Below, one piece after another: positions 1-7,153 of a stretch of 20,552 nucleotides of DNA (positions within the stretch are counted from its first letter, which is position 1; each line of letters begins with the position of its first letter). The stretch is from Maricaulis sp965657935 (lineage in GTDB: Bacteria; Pseudomonadota; Alphaproteobacteria; Caulobacterales; Maricaulaceae): the NCBI GenBank assembly GCA_965657935.1, contig CBFHQE010000046.1, forward strand, positions 1 through 20,552, read 5' to 3'. Under the pieces are notes generated by a model. The model had not been told where the DNA came from. It saw only the letters and a program-made list of their open reading frames with translations, and ran no database searches. A program made the translations under genes and the position numbers.

Positions 1-191
1 GGGAGGCGGTCACGGTGTCCTGCCGGACTCTTGTCGAGGATCTGGTCGACGAGGATCTTCGTTTTGTGCGGAGCGGGCAGCATTTCGTCGTCTTCATCGA
101 TTACGAGACGGACGTGGTGATCGTGGATTTCCTGCATGCACGCAGCAATCTGGATCGGCATCTGGCGGGACTTGCTGCGCGGGGTGATTGA
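1..191 (+). CDS. ParE/RelE-type toxin, C-terminal part (5' end outside window)
   Basis: Reading from base 3, an open frame of 62 residues runs in from the window edge and stops at TGA 189-191. The segment RFVRSGQHFVVFID followed by VVIVDFLHAR is the terminal beta-hairpin and strand typical of RelE/ParE-superfamily toxins (plasmid stabilisation proteins), where an Arg-rich strand is followed by a hydrophobic strand and an H-x-R/H-x-x-D tail. Members poison gyrase (ParE) or cleave mRNA on ribosomes (RelE); the sequence here cannot say which. The expected antitoxin would lie upstream, outside the window. The next gene on this strand is dnaG, after about 240 bp. This toxin differs clearly from the complete ParE at 4792-5076, so the two are not recent duplicates. 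The assignment rests on the C-terminal pattern only. Confidence 0.7.
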   Translation, partial: EAVTVSCRTLVEDLVDEDLRFVRSGQHFVVFIDYETDVVIVDFLHARSNLDRHLAGLAARGD

Positions 192-433
192 TGACGATGT
201 TTGCCGAAGTGATATCGCCCGCGCCTCAATTCTTTCCCGGCCGGAGAGCCGGGACCAACCGAGAGGGTGGCGGGCGGGTTGGCCCCGGATCTCGTTGCGC
301 TCGTCCGGGGAAAGCCCGATTGTGCCCCCTCCCAACACCACCCGCACCCAATCCTGATCTTCCAACGTGACCCAAAACAGAATCCGGCGCACACTGTCGG
401 GCTGGAAAGTGACCGGGACATAGCGCTGGCTCG
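192..433. other. Intergenic region upstream of dnaG
   Basis: No convincing gene is seen in these 242 bases. A perfect 7-bp inverted repeat (235-241 with 248-254, loop of 6) lies about 45 bases after the toxin stop codon and could end that transcript, but no T-run follows it. I could not find a good promoter for dnaG here, nor a clear Shine-Dalgarno sequence before its ATG. The minus strand is open without a stop from about base 447 toward the left edge, but it lacks a good start codon and runs antisense to the toxin. Confidence 0.5.
235..254 (+). terminator. Stem-loop after ParE-like toxin gene, possible terminator
   Basis: The arms TCCCGGC and GCCGGGA (235-241 and 248-254) pair perfectly around a 6-base loop. 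The stem is GC-rich but is followed by CCAACC rather than a T-run, so intrinsic termination is uncertain; it may only protect a 3' end. Confidence 0.3.
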
Positions 434-2290
434 ATGCGTTTAGGCGAAGACTTCATTGACGAGATCAAGGCGCGGATCCGCCTGTCCGATATTGTCGGGC
501 GGTCGGTTCAGCTCAAGCGCCAGGGGCGGGAGTTTGTCGGCCTGTCTCCGTTCAAAAAGGAGCGCACGCCCTCTTTCTACGTCAATGACGAGAAGCGCTT
601 CTATCACTGCTTTGCCTCGGGCAAACATGGTGATGCGTTTTCCTGGCTGGAGGAGATGGAAGGCCTGTCCTTCATGGAGGCCGCCGAGCGGCTGGCGGGG
701 GAGGCAGGGCTGAGCCTGCCGGCGCCGGATCCGCAGGCCGCTGAACGCACCCAGCATCGCAAATCCCTGGTGGAATGGATGGAGACGGCACACGCCTTCT
801 ATCTGCGCGCCCTGAAAAGCCCGGCGGCGGCCCATGCGGTGGACTATCTCAAGCGGCGCGGGCTGACCGGCCAGGATTGTGTGAAATTCGGCATTGGCTA
901 CGCGCCGGACGGGCGCACGGCGCTGAAGGATGAGCTGGTCACGGCCGGCGCGCCGATTGGCGATCTGATCGAGTGCGGCCTGTTGATCGAACCGGATAGC
1001 GGTTCGCCCTATGACCGTTTCCGAGACCGTATCATGTTTCCGATCCATGACCCGCGCGGTCGCCTGGTCGGCTTTGGCGGACGGGCTTTGTCGAAAGAGG
1101 CGCGGGCGAAATATCTCAACTCGCCGGAGACTTCGATCTTCCACAAGGGCTCCATGCTCTACAATTTCCCCAATGCCCGCCGCGCGGCATCCGATCCCAA
1201 GGCCGGTGTGAAGGGATTGATCGTCGCCGAGGGTTATCTGGACGTAATTGCGCTGGACCGCGCCGGGATGAGCCAGGGCGTGGCACCGATGGGCACCGCG
1301 ATCACAGAGGAACAGCTGAACCTGCTCTGGCGCGCCGGCGGTGAGCCAGTCATGTGTCTGGATGGCGATCGTGCAGGCCGGGCTGCGGCGCTGAAGGCGG
1401 CTGACCGGGCTCTGCCGTATCTGGAACCGGGGCGGACCCTGCGGTTTGCCTTCATGCCGGATGGCAAGGATCCCGACGATGTGCTTCGCGACGAGGGTGC
1501 GCGGGCCCTGACCGATCTGCTGGAGGAGACTCGCTCGCTCGTCGACCTGCTCTGGGAGCGCGAGGTGGATCACGAACCGCTGACGGATCCGGATCGCCGC
1601 GCCAGTTTTCGCAAGCGTATCCGCGCCCTGGTCAATCAGATCTCCAATGGAGATGTGAAAGAAGAATACCGCAATGAGTTTGACCGCCGCATGGAGGCCA
1701 TGTTCGGTTCACCGGTTCGCAAGGGCGGGCGCGGCGAATGGCAGGGCGGACGTCGCAAGATCAATCAGGGCGCGTCGCTGTCGCTGAAGAAGCGCATGGC
1801 CGGCCAGATGGACAAGGCATCACTGCGTCAGGCCATTCCCAATCCAAATGGGCGTTCGCTGCTGCTGGCGCTCATGGAATACCCCGATCTGGTCGATGAA
1901 GTGATCGAAGAAATTGCGTTAATTTCCTTCGGCGCGCTTGACAATTTACGTGACGCCGTTCTAGACGCGTGCTCTCTCGGACCGGCTGTGTCTTCCAGCG
2001 AGCTTCAGGCAGAGCTTCTGTCGCGCGGATTTGCGCAAGATATACAACGCTTGGAAGGCAATCTGGGGCCCATGCGGGCGAGTATTGGTGGAGCAGACGC
2101 TTCAGTCTCGATGAGAGTCGGGGCTTGGAGGCGGCTGTGTTCTGTCTATATGAGACAATGTGGCAGCCAGGAGCAGCGAAACGAACTTCGCGCACTAGCA
2201 GAGAGAAAAATCACCGAGAATGATTCCGAAAGCGTTCGAAGCATCAGCGAAGCCTACCGCCGTGAGAACGCCAAGGATGAAACCGAATAA
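434..2290 (+). CDS. dnaG: DNA primase DnaG
   Basis: This 618-aa protein makes the RNA primers for chromosome replication and works with the replicative helicase DnaB. Order of parts: N-terminal CHC2-type domain (about 1-95), catalytic core with Toprim fold (about 120-370) showing EGYLD at 266-270 and the metal-binding DGD at 310-312, and a C-terminal helicase-interaction region (about 430-618). Length is normal for the family. The zinc site is degenerate: the CPFH and CFGC pairs of typical DnaG appear as SPFK (38-41) and CFAS (59-62), leaving one of four ligands. The start at ATG 434 gives the expected N-terminus but has no obvious Shine-Dalgarno sequence. The last 375 bases are less GC-rich than the core and contain a promoter-like sequence. 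rpoD follows after 45 bp. Confidence 0.97.
   Translation: MRLGEDFIDEIKARIRLSDIVGRSVQLKRQGREFVGLSPFKKERTPSFYVNDEKRFYHCFASGKHGDAFSWLEEMEGLSFMEAAERLAGEAGLSLPAPDPQAAERTQHRKSLVEWMETAHAFYLRALKSPAAAHAVDYLKRRGLTGQDCVKFGIGYAPDGRTALKDELVTAGAPIGDLIECGLLIEPDSGSPYDRFRDRIMFPIHDPRGRLVGFGGRALSKEARAKYLNSPETSIFHKGSMLYNFPNARRAASDPKAGVKGLIVAEGYLDVIALDRAGMSQGVAPMGTAITEEQLNLLWRAGGEPVMCLDGDRAGRAAALKAADRALPYLEPGRTLRFAFMPDGKDPDDVLRDEGARALTDLLEETRSLVDLLWEREVDHEPLTDPDRRASFRKRIRALVNQISNGDVKEEYRNEFDRRMEAMFGSPVRKGGRGEWQGGRRKINQGASLSLKKRMAGQMDKASLRQAIPNPNGRSLLLALMEYPDLVDEVIEEIALISFGALDNLRDAVLDACSLGPAVSSSELQAELLSRGFAQDIQRLEGNLGPMRASIGGADASVSMRVGAWRRLCSVYMRQCGSQEQRNELRALAERKITENDSESVRSISEAYRRENAKDETE
1938..1966 (+). promoter_or_regulatory. 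Putative promoter inside dnaG, possibly for rpoD
   Basis: A perfect TTGACA (1938-1943) is followed after 16-17 bases by TCTAGAC (1960-1966). This resembles the Caulobacter housekeeping consensus (TTGACGS, 10-14 bases, GCTANAWC, as I recall it) at five of seven informative -10 positions with a slightly long spacer, and matches the E. coli -10 poorly. It lies about 370 bases before the rpoD start. Internal promoters within dnaG that drive rpoD are known in enterobacteria. The assignment comes from pattern only. Confidence 0.4.
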
Positions 2291-2335
2291 CAATCAAATC
2301 GCGCATGATATCCCGTGCGACCAGGGACGATTTAG

Positions 2336-4393
2336 ATGACAAAGCCGGCCGAAGCCAACGACGCATCGGAACCACAAGATGGTCCGCTCCTCGATCTGAC
2401 GGACCAGACAGTCAAGAACTTCATCAAAGCTGCGAAAAAGCGCGGCTATGTCACGCATGAAGAGCTGAACAATGTTCTGCCTTCGGAGGAGTTTTCCTCC
2501 GAGCAGATCGAGGATGTTCTCGCTCAGTTGTCCGAAATGGGCATCAATGTGATCGACAAGGATGAAGACGCCGAAGAAGACAATGGCGACAATAATGCCG
2601 AGGGCAGTGACAGCAAGGCTGTCGCCACGACCAGTGGTGCCAAGGCCGTTGTCACCGGTCAGAATACCGGCTCGTCTGCGGACCGCACCGATGATCCTGT
2701 GCGCATGTATCTGCGCGAGATGGGTTCGGTCGAACTCCTGTCGCGTGAAGGCGAGATTGCTATCGCCAAGCGCATCGAGGCCGGTCGCAATGCGATGATC
2801 CGCGGCCTCTGCGAAAGCCCGCTGACCTTCGAAGCCATCATGGTCTGGCGCGATGAGCTGCAGGAAGGCCAGGTCCTGCTGCGCGATATCATCGACCTGG
2901 ATGCCACCTATGGCGGCCAGAACGCTGTAGAGGAAAGTGAAGAGGGCGAGGGCGGTGAGACCGCTGAGGGTGAGACACCGGTCCCGGGTGCCGCGCCTGC
3001 TGCCAAGCCTGCCTCCGAGGGTGACGACGAGGACGAGGAAGAAAAGCCGGAGTCCGAAGACGGTGAGGGCGGTGAAGGTGAAGAGGGCGAAAGCTCTGAC
3101 GATGACGACGATGATGATGACGGTGCAGCCCTGTCGCTTTCCGCGATGGAAGCGGAGCTGCGCGATGGCGTCATGGAAACCCTCGACAGCATCGCCACGG
3201 ACTTCGCTGCTTTCCGGAAGCTGCAGGACAAACTCGTTGCCGCGCGTATCGAAGGCAAGGACCTGACCAAGCAGAGCCGCGAGAAGTATGAAGACACCCA
3301 GACCGCCATTGTCACCAATCTCAATACGATGCACCTCAACAATGCGCGTATCGAGGCCCTGGTTGAACAGCTCTATGCGATCAACAAGGAACGCATGTCG
3401 CTGGAAGGCAAGCTGCTGCGTATGGCAGACGCCCATGGCGTGCCGCGTGCCCAGTTCATGGACAGCTATTTCGGGAACGAGCTGAGCCCGGACTGGCCGC
3501 AATCCATGAAGGGCACCTCCAAGGCCTGGGATCGTTTCATCGATCGTGAGCTGACGGATGCCAATGTCATCCGTGATGACATCGCCGAACTGACCCAGCG
3601 TGCCGGTGTGCCGATCGAGGATCTGCGCCGCATCGTTCGCACGGTCCAGAAGGGCGAGCGCGAGGCCCGCGTGGCCAAGAAGGAAATGGTCGAGGCCAAT
3701 CTGCGTCTCGTCATCTCCATCGCCAAGAAATACACCAATCGCGGCCTGCAATTCCTGGATCTCATCCAGGAGGGCAATATCGGCCTGATGAAGGCCGTCG
3801 ACAAATTTGAATATCGCCGCGGTTACAAGTTCTCGACCTACGCCACCTGGTGGATCCGCCAGGCCATTACCCGCTCCATCGCGGACCAGGCGCGCACCAT
3901 CCGGATTCCGGTGCACATGATCGAGACGATCAACAAGATCGTCCGCACCAGCCGTCAGATGCTGCACGAGATCGGTCGCGAGCCGACGCCGGAAGAACTG
4001 GCCGAAAAGCTCGCCATGCCGCTCGAGAAGGTTCGCAAGGTGATGAAGATCGCCAAGGAGCCGATCTCGCTGGAAACGCCGATCGGAGACGAGGAAGACA
4101 GCCATCTCGGTGATTTCATCGAGGACAAAAACGCTGTCCTGCCGATCGATGCGGCCATCCAGTCCAACCTGCGCGAGACCACGACCCGCGTGCTGGCGTC
4201 CTTGACCCCGCGTGAGGAACGTGTCCTGCGCATGCGTTTCGGCATCGGCATGAATACCGACCACACGCTGGAAGAAGTTGGTCAGCAATTCTCGGTGACG
4301 CGCGAACGTATCCGCCAGATCGAAGCCAAGGCCCTGCGCAAGCTCAAACACCCGAGCCGCTCGCGCAAGCTGCGGAGCTTCCTGGATAATTGA
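2336..4393 (+). CDS. rpoD: RNA polymerase housekeeping sigma factor RpoD (sigma-70)
   Basis: This 685-aa protein directs RNA polymerase to housekeeping promoters. Region 1.1 spans about 20-75 and region 1.2 about 118-150 (DDPVRMYLREMG). A long non-conserved region (about 160-440) follows, carrying an extremely acidic stretch at 199-263 with eight consecutive Asp at 255-262. Regions 2.1-2.4 run about 448-525, including NLRLVISIAKKY and YATWWIRQAI, region 3 about 528-600, and region 4 about 618-675 with the helix-turn-helix VTRERIRQIEAKALRKL. All core-binding and DNA-binding motifs are intact. ATG 2336 is preceded by AGGGACG (2323-2329) at reasonable spacing. The gene follows dnaG after 45 bp and is closed by a strong terminator. 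rpsU, found in the enterobacterial macromolecular synthesis operon, is not adjacent. Confidence 0.98.
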   Translation: MTKPAEANDASEPQDGPLLDLTDQTVKNFIKAAKKRGYVTHEELNNVLPSEEFSSEQIEDVLAQLSEMGINVIDKDEDAEEDNGDNNAEGSDSKAVATTSGAKAVVTGQNTGSSADRTDDPVRMYLREMGSVELLSREGEIAIAKRIEAGRNAMIRGLCESPLTFEAIMVWRDELQEGQVLLRDIIDLDATYGGQNAVEESEEGEGGETAEGETPVPGAAPAAKPASEGDDEDEEEKPESEDGEGGEGEEGESSDDDDDDDDGAALSLSAMEAELRDGVMETLDSIATDFAAFRKLQDKLVAARIEGKDLTKQSREKYEDTQTAIVTNLNTMHLNNARIEALVEQLYAINKERMSLEGKLLRMADAHGVPRAQFMDSYFGNELSPDWPQSMKGTSKAWDRFIDRELTDANVIRDDIAELTQRAGVPIEDLRRIVRTVQKGEREARVAKKEMVEANLRLVISIAKKYTNRGLQFLDLIQEGNIGLMKAVDKFEYRRGYKFSTYATWWIRQAITRSIADQARTIRIPVHMIETINKIVRTSRQMLHEIGREPTPEELAEKLAMPLEKVRKVMKIAKEPISLETPIGDEEDSHLGDFIEDKNAVLPIDAAIQSNLRETTTRVLASLTPREERVLRMRFGIGMNTDHTLEEVGQQFSVTRERIRQIEAKALRKLKHPSRSRKLRSFLDN

Positions 4394-4454
4394 TCGCCAG
4401 GCGTACCGCGCCGGTTATCGTCCCGGACGAGAGATCCTGGATCTGGAACAGAAG

Positions 4455-4483
4455 AAAGCCGGACCCGATTGGGTCCGGCTTTT
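4455..4483 (+). terminator. Rho-independent terminator after rpoD
   Basis: A 12-bp perfect stem (4455-4466 with 4471-4482) with a 4-base GATT loop ends in TTTT, about 60 bases after the rpoD stop codon. The GC-rich core AGCCGGACCC / GGGTCCGGCT makes this the clearest intrinsic terminator in the window. Because the A-run and T-run are symmetric, it could also act on the opposite strand. Confidence 0.9.
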
Positions 4484-4506
4484 AGTTGCTCCGAGTTCCC
4501 GCGAAA

Positions 4507-4535
4507 TTGACAATCGTTGCCAAAGATCAGACATT
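4507..4535 (+). promoter_or_regulatory. Putative promoter of the parDE operon
   Basis: A consensus TTGACA (4507-4512) is separated by 17 bases from GACATT (4530-4535, three of six matches to TATAAT). It lies just after the rpoD terminator and 20 bases before parD. Antitoxin-toxin complexes usually repress their own promoter, so the operator would be expected here, but I see no strong palindrome overlapping it. Confidence 0.5.
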
Positions 4536-4555
4536 CTTCGCCAAGGAGCTCCGCC

Positions 4556-4795
4556 ATGGCGACGATGAATATATCTCTTCCGCAAGCGCTCAAGGACTGG
4601 GTTGAGGCCCAGGCCGATGCCGGCCTCTACGCCAATGCGTCCGATTATGTCCGCGACTTGATCCGCCGCGATGTCGAAAAACGCGAAAAGACCGAGGCGC
4701 TGCGTGTGATGGTCCAGGAGGCCGAGCAGAGCGGATTTCGGTCGATGAGCATCGAGGAAATCCAGGCGGAGCTGCGCGCACGCCGGGAGCGGTGA
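4556..4795 (+). CDS. parD: ParD-family ribbon-helix-helix antitoxin
   Basis: This 79-aa protein begins MATMNISLPQALKDWVE, a ribbon-helix-helix strand and first helix, followed by YANASDYVRDLIRRD, the signature of CopG/ParD antitoxins (type II). The N-terminal half dimerises and binds the operator; the charged C-terminal tail (about 45-79) is expected to wrap the toxin. ATG 4556 is chosen because AAGGAG (4543-4548) lies 7 bases upstream and the protein then begins exactly at the RHH fold; a TTG at 4517 in the same frame would add 13 unlikely residues. The stop codon overlaps the GTG of the toxin gene by 4 bp (GTGA), so the two are translationally coupled. Confidence 0.92.
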   Translation: MATMNISLPQALKDWVEAQADAGLYANASDYVRDLIRRDVEKREKTEALRVMVQEAEQSGFRSMSIEEIQAELRARRER

Positions 4796-5076
4796 AGGTC
4801 GAGATCGCCGAAGCGGCGCTTGATGATCTCGAAGTACTCTACCTTGATGGCGCGATGAAGTTCGGTGCGGCACGGGCCGAACGTTACCAGGTCGAACTCG
4901 TAGACAGTTTCCGGAAACTGATCGATTATCCGCGTTCAAAGCCGGAGCAGCCGGCCATTGGCCGAGGCGTCAGGCTGTTTCGATTTCGCGCGCATGTAAT
5001 CCTGTATCGCATCGCTGGTACCCGCATCGAAGTCCTGCGCATTCGCCATGCCCATGAAGACTGGAAGGACACGTAA
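4792..5076 (+). CDS. parE: ParE-family toxin (RelE/ParE superfamily)
   Basis: This 94-aa toxin starts at GTG 4792, overlapping parD by 4 bp. The pattern KVEIAEAALDDLEVLYLDGA (helical hairpin), RSKPEQPAIGRGVRLFRFRAH and ILYRIAGTRIEVLRIRHAHEDW is typical of ParE proteins that pair with ParD. Family members inhibit DNA gyrase, but gyrase targeting is inferred by family only. The last helix ends in HEDWKDT, close to the consensus tail. With parD it forms a complete type II module on the chromosome directly after rpoD. The next gene starts only 2 bases after its stop codon. Confidence 0.92.
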   Translation: MKVEIAEAALDDLEVLYLDGAMKFGAARAERYQVELVDSFRKLIDYPRSKPEQPAIGRGVRLFRFRAHVILYRIAGTRIEVLRIRHAHEDWKDT

Positions 5077-5078
5077 CC

Positions 5079-5621
5079 ATGCTTACTCTGCTCGCCGCCC
5101 TGCTGGTCCAGGACGCTCCGGTCGTCCAGCCATTCGAGGTTCAGGGTTTTCGTGCCTCGCAGACCATCATCATCGAGGCTCCGCGTGCCGAGGTCTGGGA
5201 GGCTGCGACCGGTGATGTGTCACCCTGGTGGGATCACACCTTCAAGGCTGACCGGGTGGAGCTGGTGATTGAACCGGAGTTTGGCGGGCGGTTCTACGAG
5301 CGCTTTCGTGAGGGCGAGGCCAGCGGGGCCCTGCATGCGGACATCATCTATGTCGACGCGCCGTCCGAGCTTCGCATGCACGGCCCGCTCGGCCTGCAGG
5401 GGCGGTCTTATGACCTGGTGATCGGCTGGACGCTGGAAGAAGCTGATGCCGACACCATGAATTTTACCGTCGACCTGTCCATGCATGGCGAGATCGATGC
5501 CGAGCTGGCGGGCGTGGTTCACGGTGTGTGGACGCATTTCATCGCCGGTCGCCTGAAACCCTATGTTGAAGCCGGCTGCCACCTCTCACCAGAAGAGCCC
5601 TGCACGGCCTTTTCCGACTAG
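5079..5621 (+). CDS. SRPBCC-fold (START/AHSA1-like) protein, function unknown
   Basis: This 180-aa protein has the layout of the SRPBCC superfamily: an N-terminal beta strand with IIIEAPRAEVWEAATG, then VSPWWDHTF, a central FGGRFYERF turn, and a long C-terminal helix (about 145-170, HGVWTHFIAGRLKPYVEAG). Such proteins bind hydrophobic ligands in a deep cavity; the ligand here is not predictable. The first 10 residues are hydrophobic but carry no positive charge, so a signal peptide is doubtful. ATG 5079 lies 2 bases after the parE stop codon, suggesting co-transcription with the toxin-antitoxin pair. The gene is convergent with the LysR gene; their stop codons overlap by 4 bp (5618-5621). Confidence 0.75.
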   Translation: MLTLLAALLVQDAPVVQPFEVQGFRASQTIIIEAPRAEVWEAATGDVSPWWDHTFKADRVELVIEPEFGGRFYERFREGEASGALHADIIYVDAPSELRMHGPLGLQGRSYDLVIGWTLEEADADTMNFTVDLSMHGEIDAELAGVVHGVWTHFIAGRLKPYVEAGCHLSPEEPCTAFSD

Positions 5622-6517
5622 GGTTTCAGTTCCCTTTCCAGGAACTCCACAAAGGCCCGCACCTTGGGCGTGACATGGGCTCGGTGCGGATAGACGGCCC
5701 AGAGCGGGATCGGTTCCCGCTCGAAGTCTTCCAGGACAACCTCAAGCTTGCCGGAGCGGATCTCTTCACAGCAGAAGAAATCCGGAAGTCGGGCCGCCGC
5801 CTTGCCTGCACGGACAAAGTCCATCGACAGGGCGCCGCTATTGCTCCGGACCAGCAGCGGGACCGTGACATCAATCATCTCGCCCTCGCCGTCCGGAAAG
5901 CTCCAGCGATTGGGGAAGCGGACATTGGAATACCCCGTGCAGGGAATATCCGTCAGTTCGCGCGGGTGGGTCGGGCGACCGTATCTGTCCCAGAGCGCTG
6001 GAGCGCCGACGACAACGCCGCGAAACGCGCCCAGCTTGCGCGCGATCAACGAGCTGTCCGGCATCTCGCCAATGCGCAGGGCGAGATCAAAGCCTTCGCC
6101 GATGACATCGGAGCGCCGGTCATTGAGATCGACGTCCAGCTGCACTTCAGGTGCCTGTTCGATGAATTTCGGCAGGATCGGATTGAGGAAGTTGAGCGCA
6201 TAGCTCATGGGAGCGGCGATTTTCAGCGTGCCGTGCGGCTGATCGTGTGCGCCTGCTGCGGCAGCTTCGGCCTGAGTGGCCAGGTCGACAATCTGTTCGG
6301 CCGTCTCGAAATAGGCGCGTCCCTCCTCGGTGAGGGTGATGGAACGTGTCGTGCGCTGCAACAGGCGCATGCCCAGGCGTTCTTCCAGCCGGGTAACTTC
6401 CTTGGAGACATGCGAGGCAGATCGGCCCAGCGTTTCTGCGGCGGCTGAAAACCCGCCCCGTCGCACGACTTCCACGAAGACCGGGATGCCATCGAGCAAT
6501 TTGTCTTTCTGGTCCAT
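5618..6517 (-). CDS. LysR-family transcriptional regulator
   Basis: This 299-aa protein has an N-terminal winged helix-turn-helix (about 8-65: FVEVVRRGGFSAAAETLG, then SHVSKEVTRLEERLG and LLQRTTRSITLTEEG) and a periplasmic-binding-like effector domain (about 92-295). Length and motif spacing are those of LysR regulators, nearest to the AaeR/DmlR-like group by eye. The target and effector are unknown. The start ATG (6515-6517) is preceded by GGGAGAGG at good spacing. It lies 69 bp downstream of coq7 on the same strand and converges on the SRPBCC gene with overlapping stop codons. Confidence 0.93.
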   Translation of the reverse strand: MDQKDKLLDGIPVFVEVVRRGGFSAAAETLGRSASHVSKEVTRLEERLGMRLLQRTTRSITLTEEGRAYFETAEQIVDLATQAEAAAAGAHDQPHGTLKIAAPMSYALNFLNPILPKFIEQAPEVQLDVDLNDRRSDVIGEGFDLALRIGEMPDSSLIARKLGAFRGVVVGAPALWDRYGRPTHPRELTDIPCTGYSNVRFPNRWSFPDGEGEMIDVTVPLLVRSNSGALSMDFVRAGKAAARLPDFFCCEEIRSGKLEVVLEDFEREPIPLWAVYPHRAHVTPKVRAFVEFLERELKP

Positions 6518-6586
6518 GCACCTCTCCCTTGTTCGACCGGATAGGACGAAGCGGGTTCAGGCTCAAGTCCTTGCGGAAATCGCGGC

Positions 6587-7153
6587 TCAGATCTTTTCAG
6601 CGATCTTGATCACAGTGCGGCAGCCGGTCTTGATGAAGGCGGAGAGCAATGGATAGCCTGCCGCTTCGCGCGCACCTTCCTCAACGGCAAGATCATGATG
6701 CGCGATCTCTTCCTCGCGGAATTTGGTGAACAGGTCCGCCAGCTCGTCCTCGCCCATCGCCCGCAGCTCGGTGATCTGGCTGGCATAATGCTGTTCGATC
6801 ACGCTCTCGACTGCCTCTGTACAGGCGTGGGCCGCACGTTCGCCCATCAAGGCCGTCGCTGCGCCCAGTGCCTGGCCAGCGACATTCCAGATCGGCGCCA
6901 GCGCGGTCGGCCGGGCCCTGTGTTCGAAAATCAGATCGTCAAATGCGTCGAGATGGGCCTGTTCGTCCGCTTCCATGTCTTCGAGCTGATTGGCGATACG
7001 CGCCTTGTGCGGCAACTTGTCGAAAATCGCGCGCTGACCGCGATAGATGGCAACCGCGCCATACTCGCCTGCATGATCCACGCGAATCATTTCCTGGACC
7101 CGGTCCGGATTGCGCCGTTTGCCGGGCAGCGGAATGGCGCGTGGCTCGCTCAT
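6587..7153 (-). CDS. coq7: Coq7-type demethoxyubiquinone hydroxylase
   Basis: This 188-aa diiron protein catalyses a late ring hydroxylation in ubiquinone biosynthesis at the membrane. The family motifs are clear: RVDHAGEYGAVAIYRGQ (24-40), MEADEQAHL with an ExxH at 64-67, an internal repeat CTEAVESVIEQHY (111-123), and a second ExxH (EIAH, 149-152). The C-terminus YPLLSAFIKTGCRTVIKIAEKI matches Coq7. The start codon overlaps the dsbB stop codon (ATGA, 7150-7153), so it is probably translationally coupled to dsbB. The linkage is functionally sensible because DsbB passes electrons to ubiquinone. Confidence 0.95.
   Translation of the reverse strand: MSEPRAIPLPGKRRNPDRVQEMIRVDHAGEYGAVAIYRGQRAIFDKLPHKARIANQLEDMEADEQAHLDAFDDLIFEHRARPTALAPIWNVAGQALGAATALMGERAAHACTEAVESVIEQHYASQITELRAMGEDELADLFTKFREEEIAHHDLAVEEGAREAAGYPLLSAFIKTGCRTVIKIAEKI

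Noticed and set aside
192..447. Open minus-strand frame upstream of dnaG with some protein-like composition
   Set aside because: No good start codon or ribosome site, continues antisense into the toxin gene, and has no recognisable domain.
440..1573. 377-residue minus-strand frame over dnaG
   Set aside because: Antisense of a confident gene; no domain and the composition is that of a shadow frame.
2294..4351. 685-residue minus-strand open frame covering almost all of rpoD
   Set aside because: It mirrors the rpoD codons with no recognisable domain; such antisense frames arise from GC-rich codon bias. rpoD is certain on the plus strand.
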